NCBI GenBank assembly: GCA_030532515.1
Contig: JAUNKY010000011.1
Coordinates: 1-54,405, forward strand
Direction of reading: 5' to 3'
Source of the DNA: Actinomycetaceae bacterium
Lineage (GTDB): Bacteria > Actinomycetota > Actinomycetes > Actinomycetales > Actinomycetaceae
DNA length: 54,405 nucleotides
The notes below the pieces were generated by a model. That model had not been told where the DNA came from, searched no databases, and was given only the letters and a program-made list of their open reading frames with translations. The position numbers and the translations under genes are program-made. This document shows, in pieces, positions 17,244 through 26,530 of the stretch (positions are counted from its first letter, which is position 1; the number at the start of each line of letters is the position of its first letter).

Positions 17244-18614
17244 ATGGGTAAAAAGACTGTGGTTAGTTTCCTCACCGCAGCTGCCTTAATCACGGGAGTT
17301 TCCGGCTATTTAGTGGCAGACACCTATGATTTAGTCCCCGGATACCTGACATTTAAAGAACCTGAGTTTGGCAACGCCCTCCCTGAACGTGAAAAGGTGC
17401 AGTTAGATACGATTCTGCCTGCACAAATGCGAACCGACCTGCCACCCCTCAAAAACTCCGATTTGTTACCCGTTTGGAAAGAACTGGAATCCTCAACCGG
17501 CGGAAAATGGAACGCCGGCGCCTACGTCATTGACGGCACCACCGGAAACGTCGTCTTTGCCGCTAACGAAAAAACCCCGGTTGTGCCAGCCTCTACCACT
17601 AAGCTTTACACTGCCTACATCACCTTAGAATCCCTAGACCCCCAGGCGCGGCTAGCCACCCGCCTCTACCAAAACGGGGACACCCTGCATCTTGTGGGTG
17701 AAGGAGACCTGCTTCTTTCCCCAGAAGCCGGCGACACTCAGCAGATTATTGGACACGCCGGATTAGAAGACCTGGTAGCCCAAGCTGCCAACAAACTGAA
17801 AACCGCGGAAGTAAAACCCACTAAACTAGTCCTCCACACCCAGCTCCACCAAGGCCCGGCCCTAGATCCGGCAATCAAGGAAGACTACCGCGTCTGGATT
17901 AGCCCGCAGACCGCCTTTGCCTTTAACGCCGGCTCAACTCCCGGTGGATACGACCAAGACCCCACCGCCGCTGTGGGAGATAAACTGGCGAAACTCTTCG
18001 CCAAACACGACCTGCAGCTGGAAGTCCAGTACACTGACCAAGCCTTAGACCCGCAGCAACAAAATGCTTTAGCCGAAGTTAAATCAGCAACTATCGCGCA
18101 GATCACCCGGATTATGCTCGAACGCTCTGACAATACCTTGGCCGAACACCTTTGCCGGCTTTCAGCACACGCGAAAACTGGTAGCTCCACCCCGGAAGCC
18201 TCTTTCAATTACCTGACGCAGCAAGTGCAAAAGCTTCCGATCCCACACGCTGGTTTTGTAATCAAATCCTGCTCAGGCCTAACTGAAGATAACCGGATCG
18301 CTCCGCAAACTACCGCCGAGTTCCTCTACCACCTGTGGACCTCAGGTAACCCGGCTGCTAAACAACTCTTCCGCATGAACCCAGTTTCCGGGTATTCCGG
18401 AACCCTTTTCTACCGCCTGAACACCCCGGTTACAGCCGGACGCGTCCAAGCTAAGACCGGGTTGATGGATTCTGCCGCAGCTCTTTCCGGAGTCGCCATC
18501 ACCAACACCGGGCGCCCCCTGATCTTCCACGTCCAAACCGCTTCAGTTCCAGAAGCCGCCTATCTTACCCGCGTCGATTTAGACGCTTTCTTAGAAGCCC
18601 TGGTTAACCGGTGA
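17244..18614 (+). CDS. dacB: D-alanyl-D-alanine carboxypeptidase / endopeptidase, PBP4 type
   Basis: A 456-residue class C penicillin-binding protein exported by an N-terminal hydrophobic segment (residues 5-25). The active-site motifs are all present: S-T-T-K (Ser117, Lys120), S-D-N (295-297) and K-T-G (404-406). It trims D-Ala from, or cleaves cross-links in, peptidoglycan outside the membrane. The length fits the PBP4 family with its inserted domain between the first two motifs. The ATG follows GGGGAGTT. Its last bases overlap the start of tilS, an arrangement common in actinobacteria. Confidence 0.95.
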   Translation: MGKKTVVSFLTAAALITGVSGYLVADTYDLVPGYLTFKEPEFGNALPEREKVQLDTILPAQMRTDLPPLKNSDLLPVWKELESSTGGKWNAGAYVIDGTTGNVVFAANEKTPVVPASTTKLYTAYITLESLDPQARLATRLYQNGDTLHLVGEGDLLLSPEAGDTQQIIGHAGLEDLVAQAANKLKTAEVKPTKLVLHTQLHQGPALDPAIKEDYRVWISPQTAFAFNAGSTPGGYDQDPTAAVGDKLAKLFAKHDLQLEVQYTDQALDPQQQNALAEVKSATIAQITRIMLERSDNTLAEHLCRLSAHAKTGSSTPEASFNYLTQQVQKLPIPHAGFVIKSCSGLTEDNRIAPQTTAEFLYHLWTSGNPAAKQLFRMNPVSGYSGTLFYRLNTPVTAGRVQAKTGLMDSAAALSGVAITNTGRPLIFHVQTASVPEAAYLTRVDLDAFLEALVNR

Positions 18615-19762
18615 CCCCCCACAACCAGGCAAAAGCCCCCGCAAGCCGGCTCGTCGGCCCCAAGCCCAGCGGGTCAGTCAAAGCCGTATCCCTGGCAGTT
18701 AAAACCCTGCTGGAATCTGCGCTGGTAAAACAAGTCACCACTTGGGTAGTCGGTTGCTCTGGCGGCGCCGATTCCTTGGCATTAACCGTAGCCGCCGCAG
18801 ATTTCCTAGGGCGCCAAGGGAAGTCCTGTCACGCCCTGATCGTTGACCACCAAATGCGCCCCGGTTCTGAAGCAGAAGCTCACGCTACCGCCCTCCAGCT
18901 GGAAGCATTGCAGATCCCCGCCCACATTGTGCGCGCGAAGGTAACTTTAACGGGGGGTTTAGAAGCGGCGGCGCGCACAGCCCGCTACCGGGCTTTTCGC
19001 GACTACCTGCAGGAAAATTTTCCGCAAGAAACTGTGGGGATGTTGCTGGGGCACACCCTTGATGACCAGGCGGAAACCGTGCTGCTCAGCCTCGCTCGCG
19101 GAGCCGGTACCCGAGCTTTAGCGGGAATCCGCCCGCACTGGCAAGAAACCTGCGGGGAAACGCAAATCCACTTCTTCCGCCCTTTCTTAGAGAAGATTCG
19201 GCGCGCCGACACCAGTTCTTTTTGTCGGCAACTGGGCTTAACCCCTGCAACTGACCCCACGAATGAGTTGGATGGGCCGTGGCAAACCGCCGCCGGGCAG
19301 CCCCTGCCACGAGTCGCCGTACGCCACCTGGTCCTTCCGCAACTTTCCCAGGTTTTGGGGCAAGACGTTGTCCCTTCCCTAGGGCGCAGCGCCCAACTTG
19401 CAGACGAGGACGCCACTTTTTTAGATAACTGGGCACAAAAACGCTATGCCACTGGAGAGTTTGAAATTGCCGGGGAAGTTTCAGTAGACGCCCTCGGAAA
19501 AGAAGAAAAACCAATCCGCATGCGACTTTGGAAACTAATTTTCGCGGCGCGCGCTGAAGCAATGCTGACGACTAAACACTTAGAAGAACTGGATCGGCTG
19601 GTGACTAACTGGCGCGGGCAGGGGCCAATTGCTTTGCCAGGTGGGTGGAGCGCCCGGCGGAACGACCGGGTGGAGAAAACTCAGCGTGGCAAAGTTTGGA
19701 CGAAAACTGTCCACCACCGGATCGTGCTGGAAGTTGTCAGGGGTTTAAGAGAGAATAAGTAA
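18611..19762 (+). CDS. tilS: tRNA(Ile)-lysidine synthetase
   Basis: A 383-residue ATP-dependent enzyme that turns the wobble C of the AUA-reading tRNA-Ile into lysidine. The PP-loop S-G-G-A-D-S is at residues 50-55. The signature H-T-L-D-D-Q-A-E-T-V follows, and a C-terminal substrate-binding part is present. The start is GTG at 18611, overlapping the dacB stop by 4 bp (GTGA). It leads into hpt and ftsH, the classic tilS-hpt-ftsH order. One CGCCCTCG word lies in its coding sequence. Confidence 0.95.
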   Translation: MTPHNQAKAPASRLVGPKPSGSVKAVSLAVKTLLESALVKQVTTWVVGCSGGADSLALTVAAADFLGRQGKSCHALIVDHQMRPGSEAEAHATALQLEALQIPAHIVRAKVTLTGGLEAAARTARYRAFRDYLQENFPQETVGMLLGHTLDDQAETVLLSLARGAGTRALAGIRPHWQETCGETQIHFFRPFLEKIRRADTSSFCRQLGLTPATDPTNELDGPWQTAAGQPLPRVAVRHLVLPQLSQVLGQDVVPSLGRSAQLADEDATFLDNWAQKRYATGEFEIAGEVSVDALGKEEKPIRMRLWKLIFAARAEAMLTTKHLEELDRLVTNWRGQGPIALPGGWSARRNDRVEKTQRGKVWTKTVHHRIVLEVVRGLRENK

Positions 19763-19792
19763 GTAAGCAAAACTTGTCCACTGGAGGTTAGT

Positions 19793-20344
19793 ATGGACGC
19801 AGCACACATGGGGGATTCCCTCAAAGAAATCTTCCTCACCGAAGAACAAATCAAAGCTCGCGTTGCTGAAATGGCAGCCGAAATTGACCGTGATTACGCG
19901 GGGAAGGACCTGCTGCTGGTAGGCGTACTGCGCGGCGCCGTGATGATTATGGCCGACCTGTCTCGTGCTATGAATCACCCGGTACACATGGACTGGATGG
20001 CGGTTTCCTCTTACGGCTCTGGCACCAAGAGCTCAGGGGTTGTCCGTATCTTGAAGGATCTGGATACTGACATTACCGGTCGCCATGTTCTGATCGTAGA
20101 GGATATTATCGATTCAGGTCTAACCCTGTCGTGGCTGAAGGACAACTTGAGCTCTCGGAACCCTGCTTCCGTAGAAATCGCCACCTTCTTGCGTAAGCCA
20201 GAAGCGGTGCGCGTAGATATTAACGTCAAGTATGTTGGCTTCGACATTGCTAACGAATTCGTAGTGGGCTACGGGCTGGACTACGCGGAAGACTACCGCA
20301 ACCTGCCATTCGTAGGTACTTTGGCTGAACACGTATACGCCTAA
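19793..20344 (+). CDS. hpt: Hypoxanthine phosphoribosyltransferase
   Basis: A 183-residue purine salvage enzyme that makes IMP or GMP from hypoxanthine or guanine and PRPP. The PRPP-binding motif V-L-I-V-E-D-I-I-D-S-G-L-T is at residues 99-111, preceded by a type I start (G-D-S-L-K-E-I-F-L-T-E-E-Q-I) and followed by V-G-Y-G-L-D-Y-A-E-D-Y-R-N-L at the C-terminus. The ATG has a GGAGG site 6 bp upstream; another ATG lies five codons later. It is co-directional with tilS (30-bp gap) and ftsH. Confidence 0.97.
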   Translation: MDAAHMGDSLKEIFLTEEQIKARVAEMAAEIDRDYAGKDLLLVGVLRGAVMIMADLSRAMNHPVHMDWMAVSSYGSGTKSSGVVRILKDLDTDITGRHVLIVEDIIDSGLTLSWLKDNLSSRNPASVEIATFLRKPEAVRVDINVKYVGFDIANEFVVGYGLDYAEDYRNLPFVGTLAEHVYA

Positions 20345-20369
20345 GACATTTTGAAAGGTAACTGAATAG

Positions 20370-22412
20370 GTGGCTAAGAAACCCCAGACCCCAGGCTCAA
20401 CCCCCGGCGGAAAGCCAACGGATGAGAAAAAGAAACAGGACTACCGCAAATACGGGATCCTGCTGGTTCCACTGATGCTCTTTAGCATCACTTTGTGGGC
20501 GATGTGGGCACTTTTCCAACCATCAGTTATCAAAACCTCGGAAGCCCTAGAACTGCTTAAAGGCGACACCGTACAGGCCGTCACTGTAAATGACGGCACC
20601 CGCTTCGCCACTTTGAAACTAGAAAAACCCTACGTTCACAAACCCACCCACTTAGGGGATCGCGAAGTTGACCACGGCACTTTCGTAGCCTTCACCTTCT
20701 CTCAAGATCAGGGCAAAGACGTCTTAAAACTGATTTCAGAAAAGCAGTTAAAACAAGGCTACGACGTTTCTAACCCGCAGCCATCGGTACTCATGAACAT
20801 AGTATCGCTACTGCTACCAGTGCTCATTTTGGGTGGTCTATTCTACCTGCTGATGAGCCGCTTCAGTGGCTTAGGTGGCAACGGCGGCGGAATGCTGGGC
20901 GGAAAGAAGAAACGCGACTTCAACAAAGAACGTCCAAATGTGCGTTTCACTGACGTAGCCGGCGCTGAAGAAGCCGTTGAAGAACTCGAAGAAATCAAAA
21001 ACTTCCTTGCCAACGCAGAACGCTACCAAAAGGTCGGGGCAAAAGTTCCCCGTGGCGTTTTGCTGTACGGTCCTCCAGGTACAGGTAAGACGCTGCTGGC
21101 TAAAGCAGTTGCAGGTGAAGCAGAAGTTCCTTTCTTCTCAGTTTCCGGCTCAGAGTTCATGGAACTCTACGTCGGTATGGGCGCTTCCCGCGTCCGCGAC
21201 CTTTTCGACATGGCGAAGAAAGCTGCCCCGGCAATTATCTTCATCGACGAAATTGACGCAGTTGGTCGCCACCGTGGGAGCGGCTACGGCGGGGGATCCG
21301 ATGAACGCGACCAAACCCTCAACCAGATGCTGGTAGAAATGGACGGCTTCGACGCCACCACCAACCTGCTGGTAATCGCAGCCACTAACCGTCCAGACGT
21401 TTTGGACTCGGCACTGCTGCGTCCAGGCCGTTTCGACCGACAAATTCCAGTCGACGCCCCAGATATGAAGGGACGCGAAGCGATTTTGCGCGTACACGCC
21501 CAAGGCAAGCCACTAACTCCGGACGTGGACCTACACCTAATCGCAAAGCGCACCCCTGGCTTCACCGGCGCAGACTTAGCCAACGTTTTAAACGAAGCCG
21601 CTTTGCTCACTGCGCGTAGCCACGCTGATTTGATTGATATGCGGGCAATCGACGAAGCAATCGACCGCGTTCTGGCCGGCCCGCAAAAACGCACTCGCGT
21701 AATGAATGACCACGATCGGGCAGTCACTGCCTACCACGAAGCTGGTCACGCCATTTGCGCCGCAGCTTCCCAGTACTCAGCGCCAGTCACCAAGGTAACG
21801 ATTCTGCCACGTGGCCGTGCCCTGGGCTACACCATGGTAATGCCTACTGAAGACCGCTATTCAAAGACCCGCAACCAGCTACTGGATGACCTGGTTTACG
21901 GCCTGGGTGGCCGCGTTGCGGAAGAACTAGTCTTCCGCGATCCTTCCACCGGGGCTTCTAACGATATTGAGAAGGTCACTTCAACCGCCTACGCCCTGGT
22001 AACTGACTACGGCATGTCGACTTCCCTGGGCCTAGCAAAGCTGGGCAAAGCCGATTCTAATCCCTTCGGCCCCGCTGGTGGTCCCGGCGAAAACCACCCC
22101 ATGTCCGCTGAAACTTCAGCAGCCGTAGACCGTGAAGTTCGCGCCCTTTTGGATAACGCCATGCGCGAAGCCTGGGAAATTCTCTCTCGCAACCGCGCGG
22201 TATTGGACACTTTGGCGCAGCGCCTGCTGGATGAAGAAACTTTACTGGAACACGATTTGGCTGAAATTTTCAAAGACCTTGTGAAACAGCCTGAACGCCC
22301 AGTGTGGAACTACCAGGCAGACGCAGCTGTACCAGGTACTTTCTTTGGACAGCTTCCAGGTAAGGAAACTTCCGCAAACTCCACCCCAACGGAAACCGGG
22401 GAAGGTCACTGA
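20370..22412 (+). CDS. ftsH: ATP-dependent zinc metalloprotease FtsH
   Basis: A 680-residue membrane-anchored AAA+ protease. Two transmembrane helices (about 29-48 and 141-161) bracket an extracytoplasmic domain. Walker A G-P-P-G-T-G-K-T is at 234-241, Walker B I-I-F-I-D-E-I-D near 289-296, and the zinc site H-E-A-G-H at 456-460. The first residues are Pro/Gly-rich and basic. The start is GTG with an AAAGGT site. The gene ends 1 bp before the folE start, linking quality-control proteolysis to folate genes in one transcript, as in other actinobacteria. Confidence 0.98.
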   Translation: MAKKPQTPGSTPGGKPTDEKKKQDYRKYGILLVPLMLFSITLWAMWALFQPSVIKTSEALELLKGDTVQAVTVNDGTRFATLKLEKPYVHKPTHLGDREVDHGTFVAFTFSQDQGKDVLKLISEKQLKQGYDVSNPQPSVLMNIVSLLLPVLILGGLFYLLMSRFSGLGGNGGGMLGGKKKRDFNKERPNVRFTDVAGAEEAVEELEEIKNFLANAERYQKVGAKVPRGVLLYGPPGTGKTLLAKAVAGEAEVPFFSVSGSEFMELYVGMGASRVRDLFDMAKKAAPAIIFIDEIDAVGRHRGSGYGGGSDERDQTLNQMLVEMDGFDATTNLLVIAATNRPDVLDSALLRPGRFDRQIPVDAPDMKGREAILRVHAQGKPLTPDVDLHLIAKRTPGFTGADLANVLNEAALLTARSHADLIDMRAIDEAIDRVLAGPQKRTRVMNDHDRAVTAYHEAGHAICAAASQYSAPVTKVTILPRGRALGYTMVMPTEDRYSKTRNQLLDDLVYGLGGRVAEELVFRDPSTGASNDIEKVTSTAYALVTDYGMSTSLGLAKLGKADSNPFGPAGGPGENHPMSAETSAAVDREVRALLDNAMREAWEILSRNRAVLDTLAQRLLDEETLLEHDLAEIFKDLVKQPERPVWNYQADAAVPGTFFGQLPGKETSANSTPTETGEGH

Positions 22413-22413
22413 A

Positions 22414-22986
22414 GTGAGCTTTGATGAAGCCGCTGCCGAACAAGCAGTGCTGGCACTGCTCAAGGCAGTAGGGGAGGACCCTGAGCGGGAAGGCTTGGTA
22501 GAAACTCCCGCCCGGGTTGCGCGGGCTTGGAAAGAAATCCTCTCAGGCCTAAGCGAAGATCCCGCCGCCCACCTGGATAAATGTTTCACAGTGGAAACTG
22601 ATGAAATGGTGCTCGTGCGCGACATTGAGTTTCATTCCATCTGCGAACACCACCTGTTGCCTTTCTATGGGCGCGCCCACGTAGCCTACATTCCGCGAAA
22701 TAATCGCGTTACCGGGCTTTCGAAGTTAGCGCGCTTAGTTGAAGGCTACGCGCGGCGCCCCCAAGTGCAAGAACGCCTCACCACCCAAATCGCCCAGGCA
22801 CTGGTTGAAAAACTAGACCCGCAGGGGGTCTGCGTGATTATGGAAGCTGAGCACATGTGTATGACTATGCGCGGAATCCGCAAGCCCGGGACCTCAACGG
22901 TGACTTCTAAACTGTGGGGAGTTATGAACAATCCCGCAACCCGCCAAGAAATGATGCATTTAGTGATGGGCGGTCGGCGCGCGTGA
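22414..22986 (+). CDS. folE: GTP cyclohydrolase I
   Basis: A 190-residue enzyme for the first step of folate (and pterin) synthesis, GTP to dihydroneopterin triphosphate. Zinc ligands are visible as Cys77 and His80 in C-E-H-H-L-L-P-F, and Cys149 in H-M-C-M-T-M-R-G. I chose the GTG at 22414, 1 bp after the ftsH stop and 8 bp after GGGAAGG. The frame stays open upstream to 22345, but those residues (P-Q-T-P-P-Q-R-K-P) fall inside ftsH and do not look like FolE. The end overlaps folP by GTGA. Confidence 0.96.
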   Translation: MSFDEAAAEQAVLALLKAVGEDPEREGLVETPARVARAWKEILSGLSEDPAAHLDKCFTVETDEMVLVRDIEFHSICEHHLLPFYGRAHVAYIPRNNRVTGLSKLARLVEGYARRPQVQERLTTQIAQALVEKLDPQGVCVIMEAEHMCMTMRGIRKPGTSTVTSKLWGVMNNPATRQEMMHLVMGGRRA

Positions 22987-23816
22987 GCAACACCGCCTTA
23001 ACTGAACGCACCCTGGTTATGGGGATTTTGAACGTCACCCCGGACTCTTTTTCAGACGGAGGACGGTGGAACCAGCCTACGGCAGCGATTGAACGCGTTC
23101 ACTACCTGGTAGAAAACGGCGCTGATCTGATTGATGTTGGCGGCGAATCCACTCGCCCGGGAAGCACCCGCATTCCGGTAGATGAAGAACTCAAACGCGT
23201 ACTAAAAGTTGTTGAAACCCTGGCAGAAGCTGGCCTGCGAGTCTCAGTAGATACCATTCATGCGCAAACTGCCCGTGCCTGCGTGGCAGCCGGAGCAGAA
23301 ATTATTAACGACATTTCGGGAGGCTGTTTTGACCCGCAGATGCTTTCCGTTATGGCAGCTACAAATGCCCTTTGCGTCATTCAACATTGGCGCGGTTTCC
23401 CCGGCACCGACTCAGAACGGTTACTAACTGCAAACGTCTTACCCACGGTAATCACTGAGTTAAGGCAACAAATCCAGCAAGCTATAGAAGCGGGGGTTGC
23501 ACCCGAGCGAATTATTATAGATCCGGGTTTTGGCTTTGCTAAAGACGTCACCGCTTCATGGCAGCTAATGGGACAGTTAGATCAGCTGAAAGCTGCCTTT
23601 CCCTACCCGATTCTGGTGGGGACTTCCCGCAAACGAATGTTGAAAGATTTAAGTCAAAGAATCGCCAGCGGGGCAAAACCAGCACACGTAGGGGTGGATG
23701 AACTAACTGCCGCTACTTCCGTCCTGGCCGCACAAAACGGTGCCTGGGCAGTGCGTGTGCATGAACCAGCGGCCAGCCGCGCAGCCGTAGAAGTAGTGCA
23801 ACGTTTGCGAAGCTAG
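22983..23816 (+). CDS. folP: Dihydropteroate synthase
   Basis: A 277-residue TIM-barrel enzyme joining p-aminobenzoate to the pterin; it is the sulfonamide target. Motifs in order: [15 protein letters not shown] near residue 13, [25 protein letters not shown] and G-T-S-R-K-R-M-L. The start taken is the GTG at 22983 that overlaps the folE stop, since upstream codons lie within folE. It is a single full-length copy, with no sign of a resistance-type insertion after the F-S-D-G-G motif. Confidence 0.96.
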   Translation: MSNTALTERTLVMGILNVTPDSFSDGGRWNQPTAAIERVHYLVENGADLIDVGGESTRPGSTRIPVDEELKRVLKVVETLAEAGLRVSVDTIHAQTARACVAAGAEIINDISGGCFDPQMLSVMAATNALCVIQHWRGFPGTDSERLLTANVLPTVITELRQQIQQAIEAGVAPERIIIDPGFGFAKDVTASWQLMGQLDQLKAAFPYPILVGTSRKRMLKDLSQRIASGAKPAHVGVDELTAATSVLAAQNGAWAVRVHEPAASRAAVEVVQRLRS

Positions 23817-23863
23817 TCTCTTTTGCGCCCACGACACGAGGCAGCCCGGCATTCGCGAAATCT

Positions 23864-23872
23864 TGGTATAAA
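23864..23872 (+). promoter_or_regulatory. Putative internal promoter before folBK (extended -10)
   Basis: TTGGTATAAA gives a TG-N-TATAAA extended -10 at 23864-23872. Transcription would start near 23880. An in-frame ATG at 23873 lies too far upstream to be on that transcript, which supports the later TTG start at 23918. Confidence 0.5.
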
Positions 23873-23917
23873 ATGGGTACGAGCTATATCAGTGGGAAAA
23901 GTATGAGAGGGGGACCG

Positions 23918-26005
23918 TTGGACCAGCCGGTATATGATTTGATTACCATCAAGGGCATCACCGCTTTTGGTTTACATGGCGTCTACCCTCTGGAACGCTC
24001 TAACGGACAAGAATTTTCAGTGGATCTGACCATGGAAGTAGACATCCGTCAAGCGGCCGCCACTGACGACCTCTATTACACGGTTGACTATTCCCAAGTT
24101 GCCTTAGAAGTTTCGAAAATCTTGCAGGGAACTCCGGTAAATCTGCTGGAGTCTTTAGCTGAAACCATTGCACGTAAAGTCCTGTCCTACCCACTAGTAG
24201 CCGCAGTAAGCGTGCAAGTGCATAAACCCCAGGCTCCTCTAAACGTAAAGTTCGACGACCTTTCACTCAGCATTCACCGCACCCAAGCCTGGCTAGCTGA
24301 AACCCCACAGGTAAAGAAAACTGAAGTTGATTTAGCTGTGGCTCCTGCTGAACCAGTGGTTGCCACCGTAGCTTTAGGGGCAAACCTAGGGGACGCTCCC
24401 CGCACGTTAGCGCAGGCAATTGTCACTATCGACCGGCATCCACAGCTGGCGGTTATTGCCGTTTCTGGTCTGTTTAAAACAGCACCTATGCTAATGCCGG
24501 ACCAAGCTGCGCAGCCCGACTATTACAATGCGGTGATTGAGGTGGAAACCACCCTCAGCCCGCTGGATCTGCTGGCACAGCTACACCAGATTGAAGCTGA
24601 AGCTGGGCGGGTACGCAAAACCCGCTGGGAAGCTCGCTTGCTGGACCTAGATATTCTTGACTACGCAGAAATTCACTGCGAGACCCCCGAACTGACGTTG
24701 CCTCACCCACGGGCACATGAACGTGCTTTTGTACTGCAACCTTGGAAGCAGATTAACCCGCAAGCAACTGTAGGACGCCACGGCCGGGTCGAAGTCCTGG
24801 TACAGCAAGTTCTGGACCAATCGGTGGAACAATTGGCAGAACTGTGGGTAGAAGACGCACTAAACGGAGCATTTTCTAAACCTGCTTCACCAAAAGCAGA
24901 ACCAGAAGGTTTTGTACTCCCAGACTTCATGCGTACCAGTAGCGTTCCAAATTACACGCCGCAGACAGTTGCCCGGCCGGAAGCGTTGGAACTACCCCAA
25001 CCAACCCGTTACACAAGCACTGGATCTGAAGCACCGGCACGCTTCGAAGAAACCCACGAAGAACTGGAAAAGCCAACGCCCGTGGCCCCGCTAGAAGCAG
25101 AGCCAGAAACTGAACTTACGGTAGCTCCGCAAACCCCAGCCGGGGGAGTAAGCGGGATTCGTCGCACGTACCTAGATACTCCCGCGGCGCAAACAGAATC
25201 CCCAATTTTTGCTGAACTGGCCGGGCGCCGCGCCCGCATGCAGACAGAGTGGATGCTCACTAAGCATCAGATCGACCGAGATTGGGAAATGCGACGCTTC
25301 GCGATTGAACGTGAACTGCGTGAAACCCAAGAACGAATTGAAGCAGCGCGTAAACGTCCCGCGAAACCCGCAGAAGCAGCTACTGACCCAGCTCAGCTTC
25401 CCAAGCCACGCTTGCGTGACTACCAGGGACAACCGGCAACGCTAGCCTCTGCTGAACCCACGCCAACGGTGCCGCAAGCACCGGAAGTACGCATCTTCGA
25501 CGAACCTACCGCGGCTGAACCAAAGGAAGAATTAGCGCAACCAGAACCGCAAATTCCATCCTTCGCAGATATCTTTGGCGAAGACTATCAGACGGAAGCA
25601 GAAGAGGAAACTCCAGAGCAACCGCAGCAGCCAGATTTTGAGTCACTAATTCGCGGCCTGGCACCACAGACAGGCGATAAACCACGCAAAATGCCTTCGT
25701 GGAAGAAGGTAGTTGCTCCGCCGGAACCACGGATTGTTGACGACAGTCAAAGTAAGGACGCAGAAGCAACTGCTCATCCACAGGCAGCTCAATCCGCTGG
25801 CGAAGAACCTGCAGAAGCTACTAAGTTAGTAGATGAAAACGGTAACTTTACTTCCCGTTTACAGCGTCGGCAGATTCTGCGTCCCGCCCCAACTGGAGCA
25901 ACCCCGGTGATCCCCCGGGCAGAAGAACCGCAGGCTGACGATTTTGGATTCGCTCCTTGGAGCGTCACCCCGACCGATTCTGCAACTGACCCCGACAAGT
26001 CCTAG
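23918..26005 (+). CDS. folBK: FolB-FolK fusion with long C-terminal extension
   Basis: Two folate enzymes are joined in one chain, followed by a large extra region. Residues 1-120 are dihydroneopterin aldolase (I-K-G-I-T-A-F-G-L-H-G-V-Y-P-L-E-R, and V-D-Y-S-Q-V). Residues 147-305 are the pyrophosphokinase (V-A-L-G-A-N-L-G-D; later R-W-E-A-R-L-L-D-L-D-I-L and L-P-H-P-R-A-H-E-R-A-F-V-L). Residues 308-695 are acidic, Pro/Glu/Ala-rich and mostly disordered-looking, with a charged helix near 440-490 and short motifs such as L-P-D-F-M-R, F-A-D-I-F-G-E-D-Y and F-A-P-W-S-V. I do not recognise this tail. The TTG at 23918 has AGAGGGGGA upstream; ATGs at 23873 and 23903 are alternatives. Confidence 0.92.
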   Translation: MDQPVYDLITIKGITAFGLHGVYPLERSNGQEFSVDLTMEVDIRQAAATDDLYYTVDYSQVALEVSKILQGTPVNLLESLAETIARKVLSYPLVAAVSVQVHKPQAPLNVKFDDLSLSIHRTQAWLAETPQVKKTEVDLAVAPAEPVVATVALGANLGDAPRTLAQAIVTIDRHPQLAVIAVSGLFKTAPMLMPDQAAQPDYYNAVIEVETTLSPLDLLAQLHQIEAEAGRVRKTRWEARLLDLDILDYAEIHCETPELTLPHPRAHERAFVLQPWKQINPQATVGRHGRVEVLVQQVLDQSVEQLAELWVEDALNGAFSKPASPKAEPEGFVLPDFMRTSSVPNYTPQTVARPEALELPQPTRYTSTGSEAPARFEETHEELEKPTPVAPLEAEPETELTVAPQTPAGGVSGIRRTYLDTPAAQTESPIFAELAGRRARMQTEWMLTKHQIDRDWEMRRFAIERELRETQERIEAARKRPAKPAEAATDPAQLPKPRLRDYQGQPATLASAEPTPTVPQAPEVRIFDEPTAAEPKEELAQPEPQIPSFADIFGEDYQTEAEEETPEQPQQPDFESLIRGLAPQTGDKPRKMPSWKKVVAPPEPRIVDDSQSKDAEATAHPQAAQSAGEEPAEATKLVDENGNFTSRLQRRQILRPAPTGATPVIPRAEEPQADDFGFAPWSVTPTDSATDPDKS

Positions 26006-26014
26006 GAACCGACT

Positions 26015-26491
26015 ATGAAGCCGCTAAGTTGGAAACTGCTCTTAATACCGATACTGGTAATGACAGTTTTCGGCTACGCAGTTTGCCATTTCCTGCTTGT
26101 CAGCGCCTATGCAATTCCCCAAGGAAACTGGCTAAACGCCGTGCTATTTGCGGGCATGTCCGCAGTGTTACTCTACCTGGGGTGGGGCGTGCGCGTTAAG
26201 GATAAAGGCGCCCCCAGGTATCGCGGAACATTAGCCTTACGCATCGCTCAAGCTGCGATCGCAGCCGCCTGGACCGCAGCTATCATGCTGGGCTGGTACA
26301 TTGGGATTTCACTTCCTCTGCTAGTAAATACCGTAAACCTGCCCAGAACCCCGATCCTGGTCGAAAACTTCCTAGTTGCCCTTACCGCTTTAGCTCTCTT
26401 GATCAGTGCGTTGATTACCGAATACTGGTGTCGCTTAGACGACGATGATGAAACACCTTTAGCTGGCAATCCCAAGGTTGCCCAAGGTTGA
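26015..26491 (+). CDS. DUF3180 family membrane protein
   Basis: A 158-residue protein with four hydrophobic helices in pairs (about 8-30, 40-60, 79-100, 120-140) and an acidic C-terminus (C-R-L-D-D-D-D-E-T-P). Size, topology and position right after folK match DUF3180, an actinobacterial family of unknown function that habitually follows the folate genes. It starts 9 bp after folBK and is in the same transcript. Confidence 0.8.
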   Translation: MKPLSWKLLLIPILVMTVFGYAVCHFLLVSAYAIPQGNWLNAVLFAGMSAVLLYLGWGVRVKDKGAPRYRGTLALRIAQAAIAAAWTAAIMLGWYIGISLPLLVNTVNLPRTPILVENFLVALTALALLISALITEYWCRLDDDDETPLAGNPKVAQG

Positions 26492-26530
26492 GCGGTACAA
26501 TCATTTAACTAGCTTCTGAAGGATAAGACT

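Noticed and set aside
22345-22413. Upstream extension of folE into ftsH
   Set aside because: The extra 23 codons duplicate the end of ftsH in another frame and lack FolE similarity; the GTG at 22414 has a proper site.
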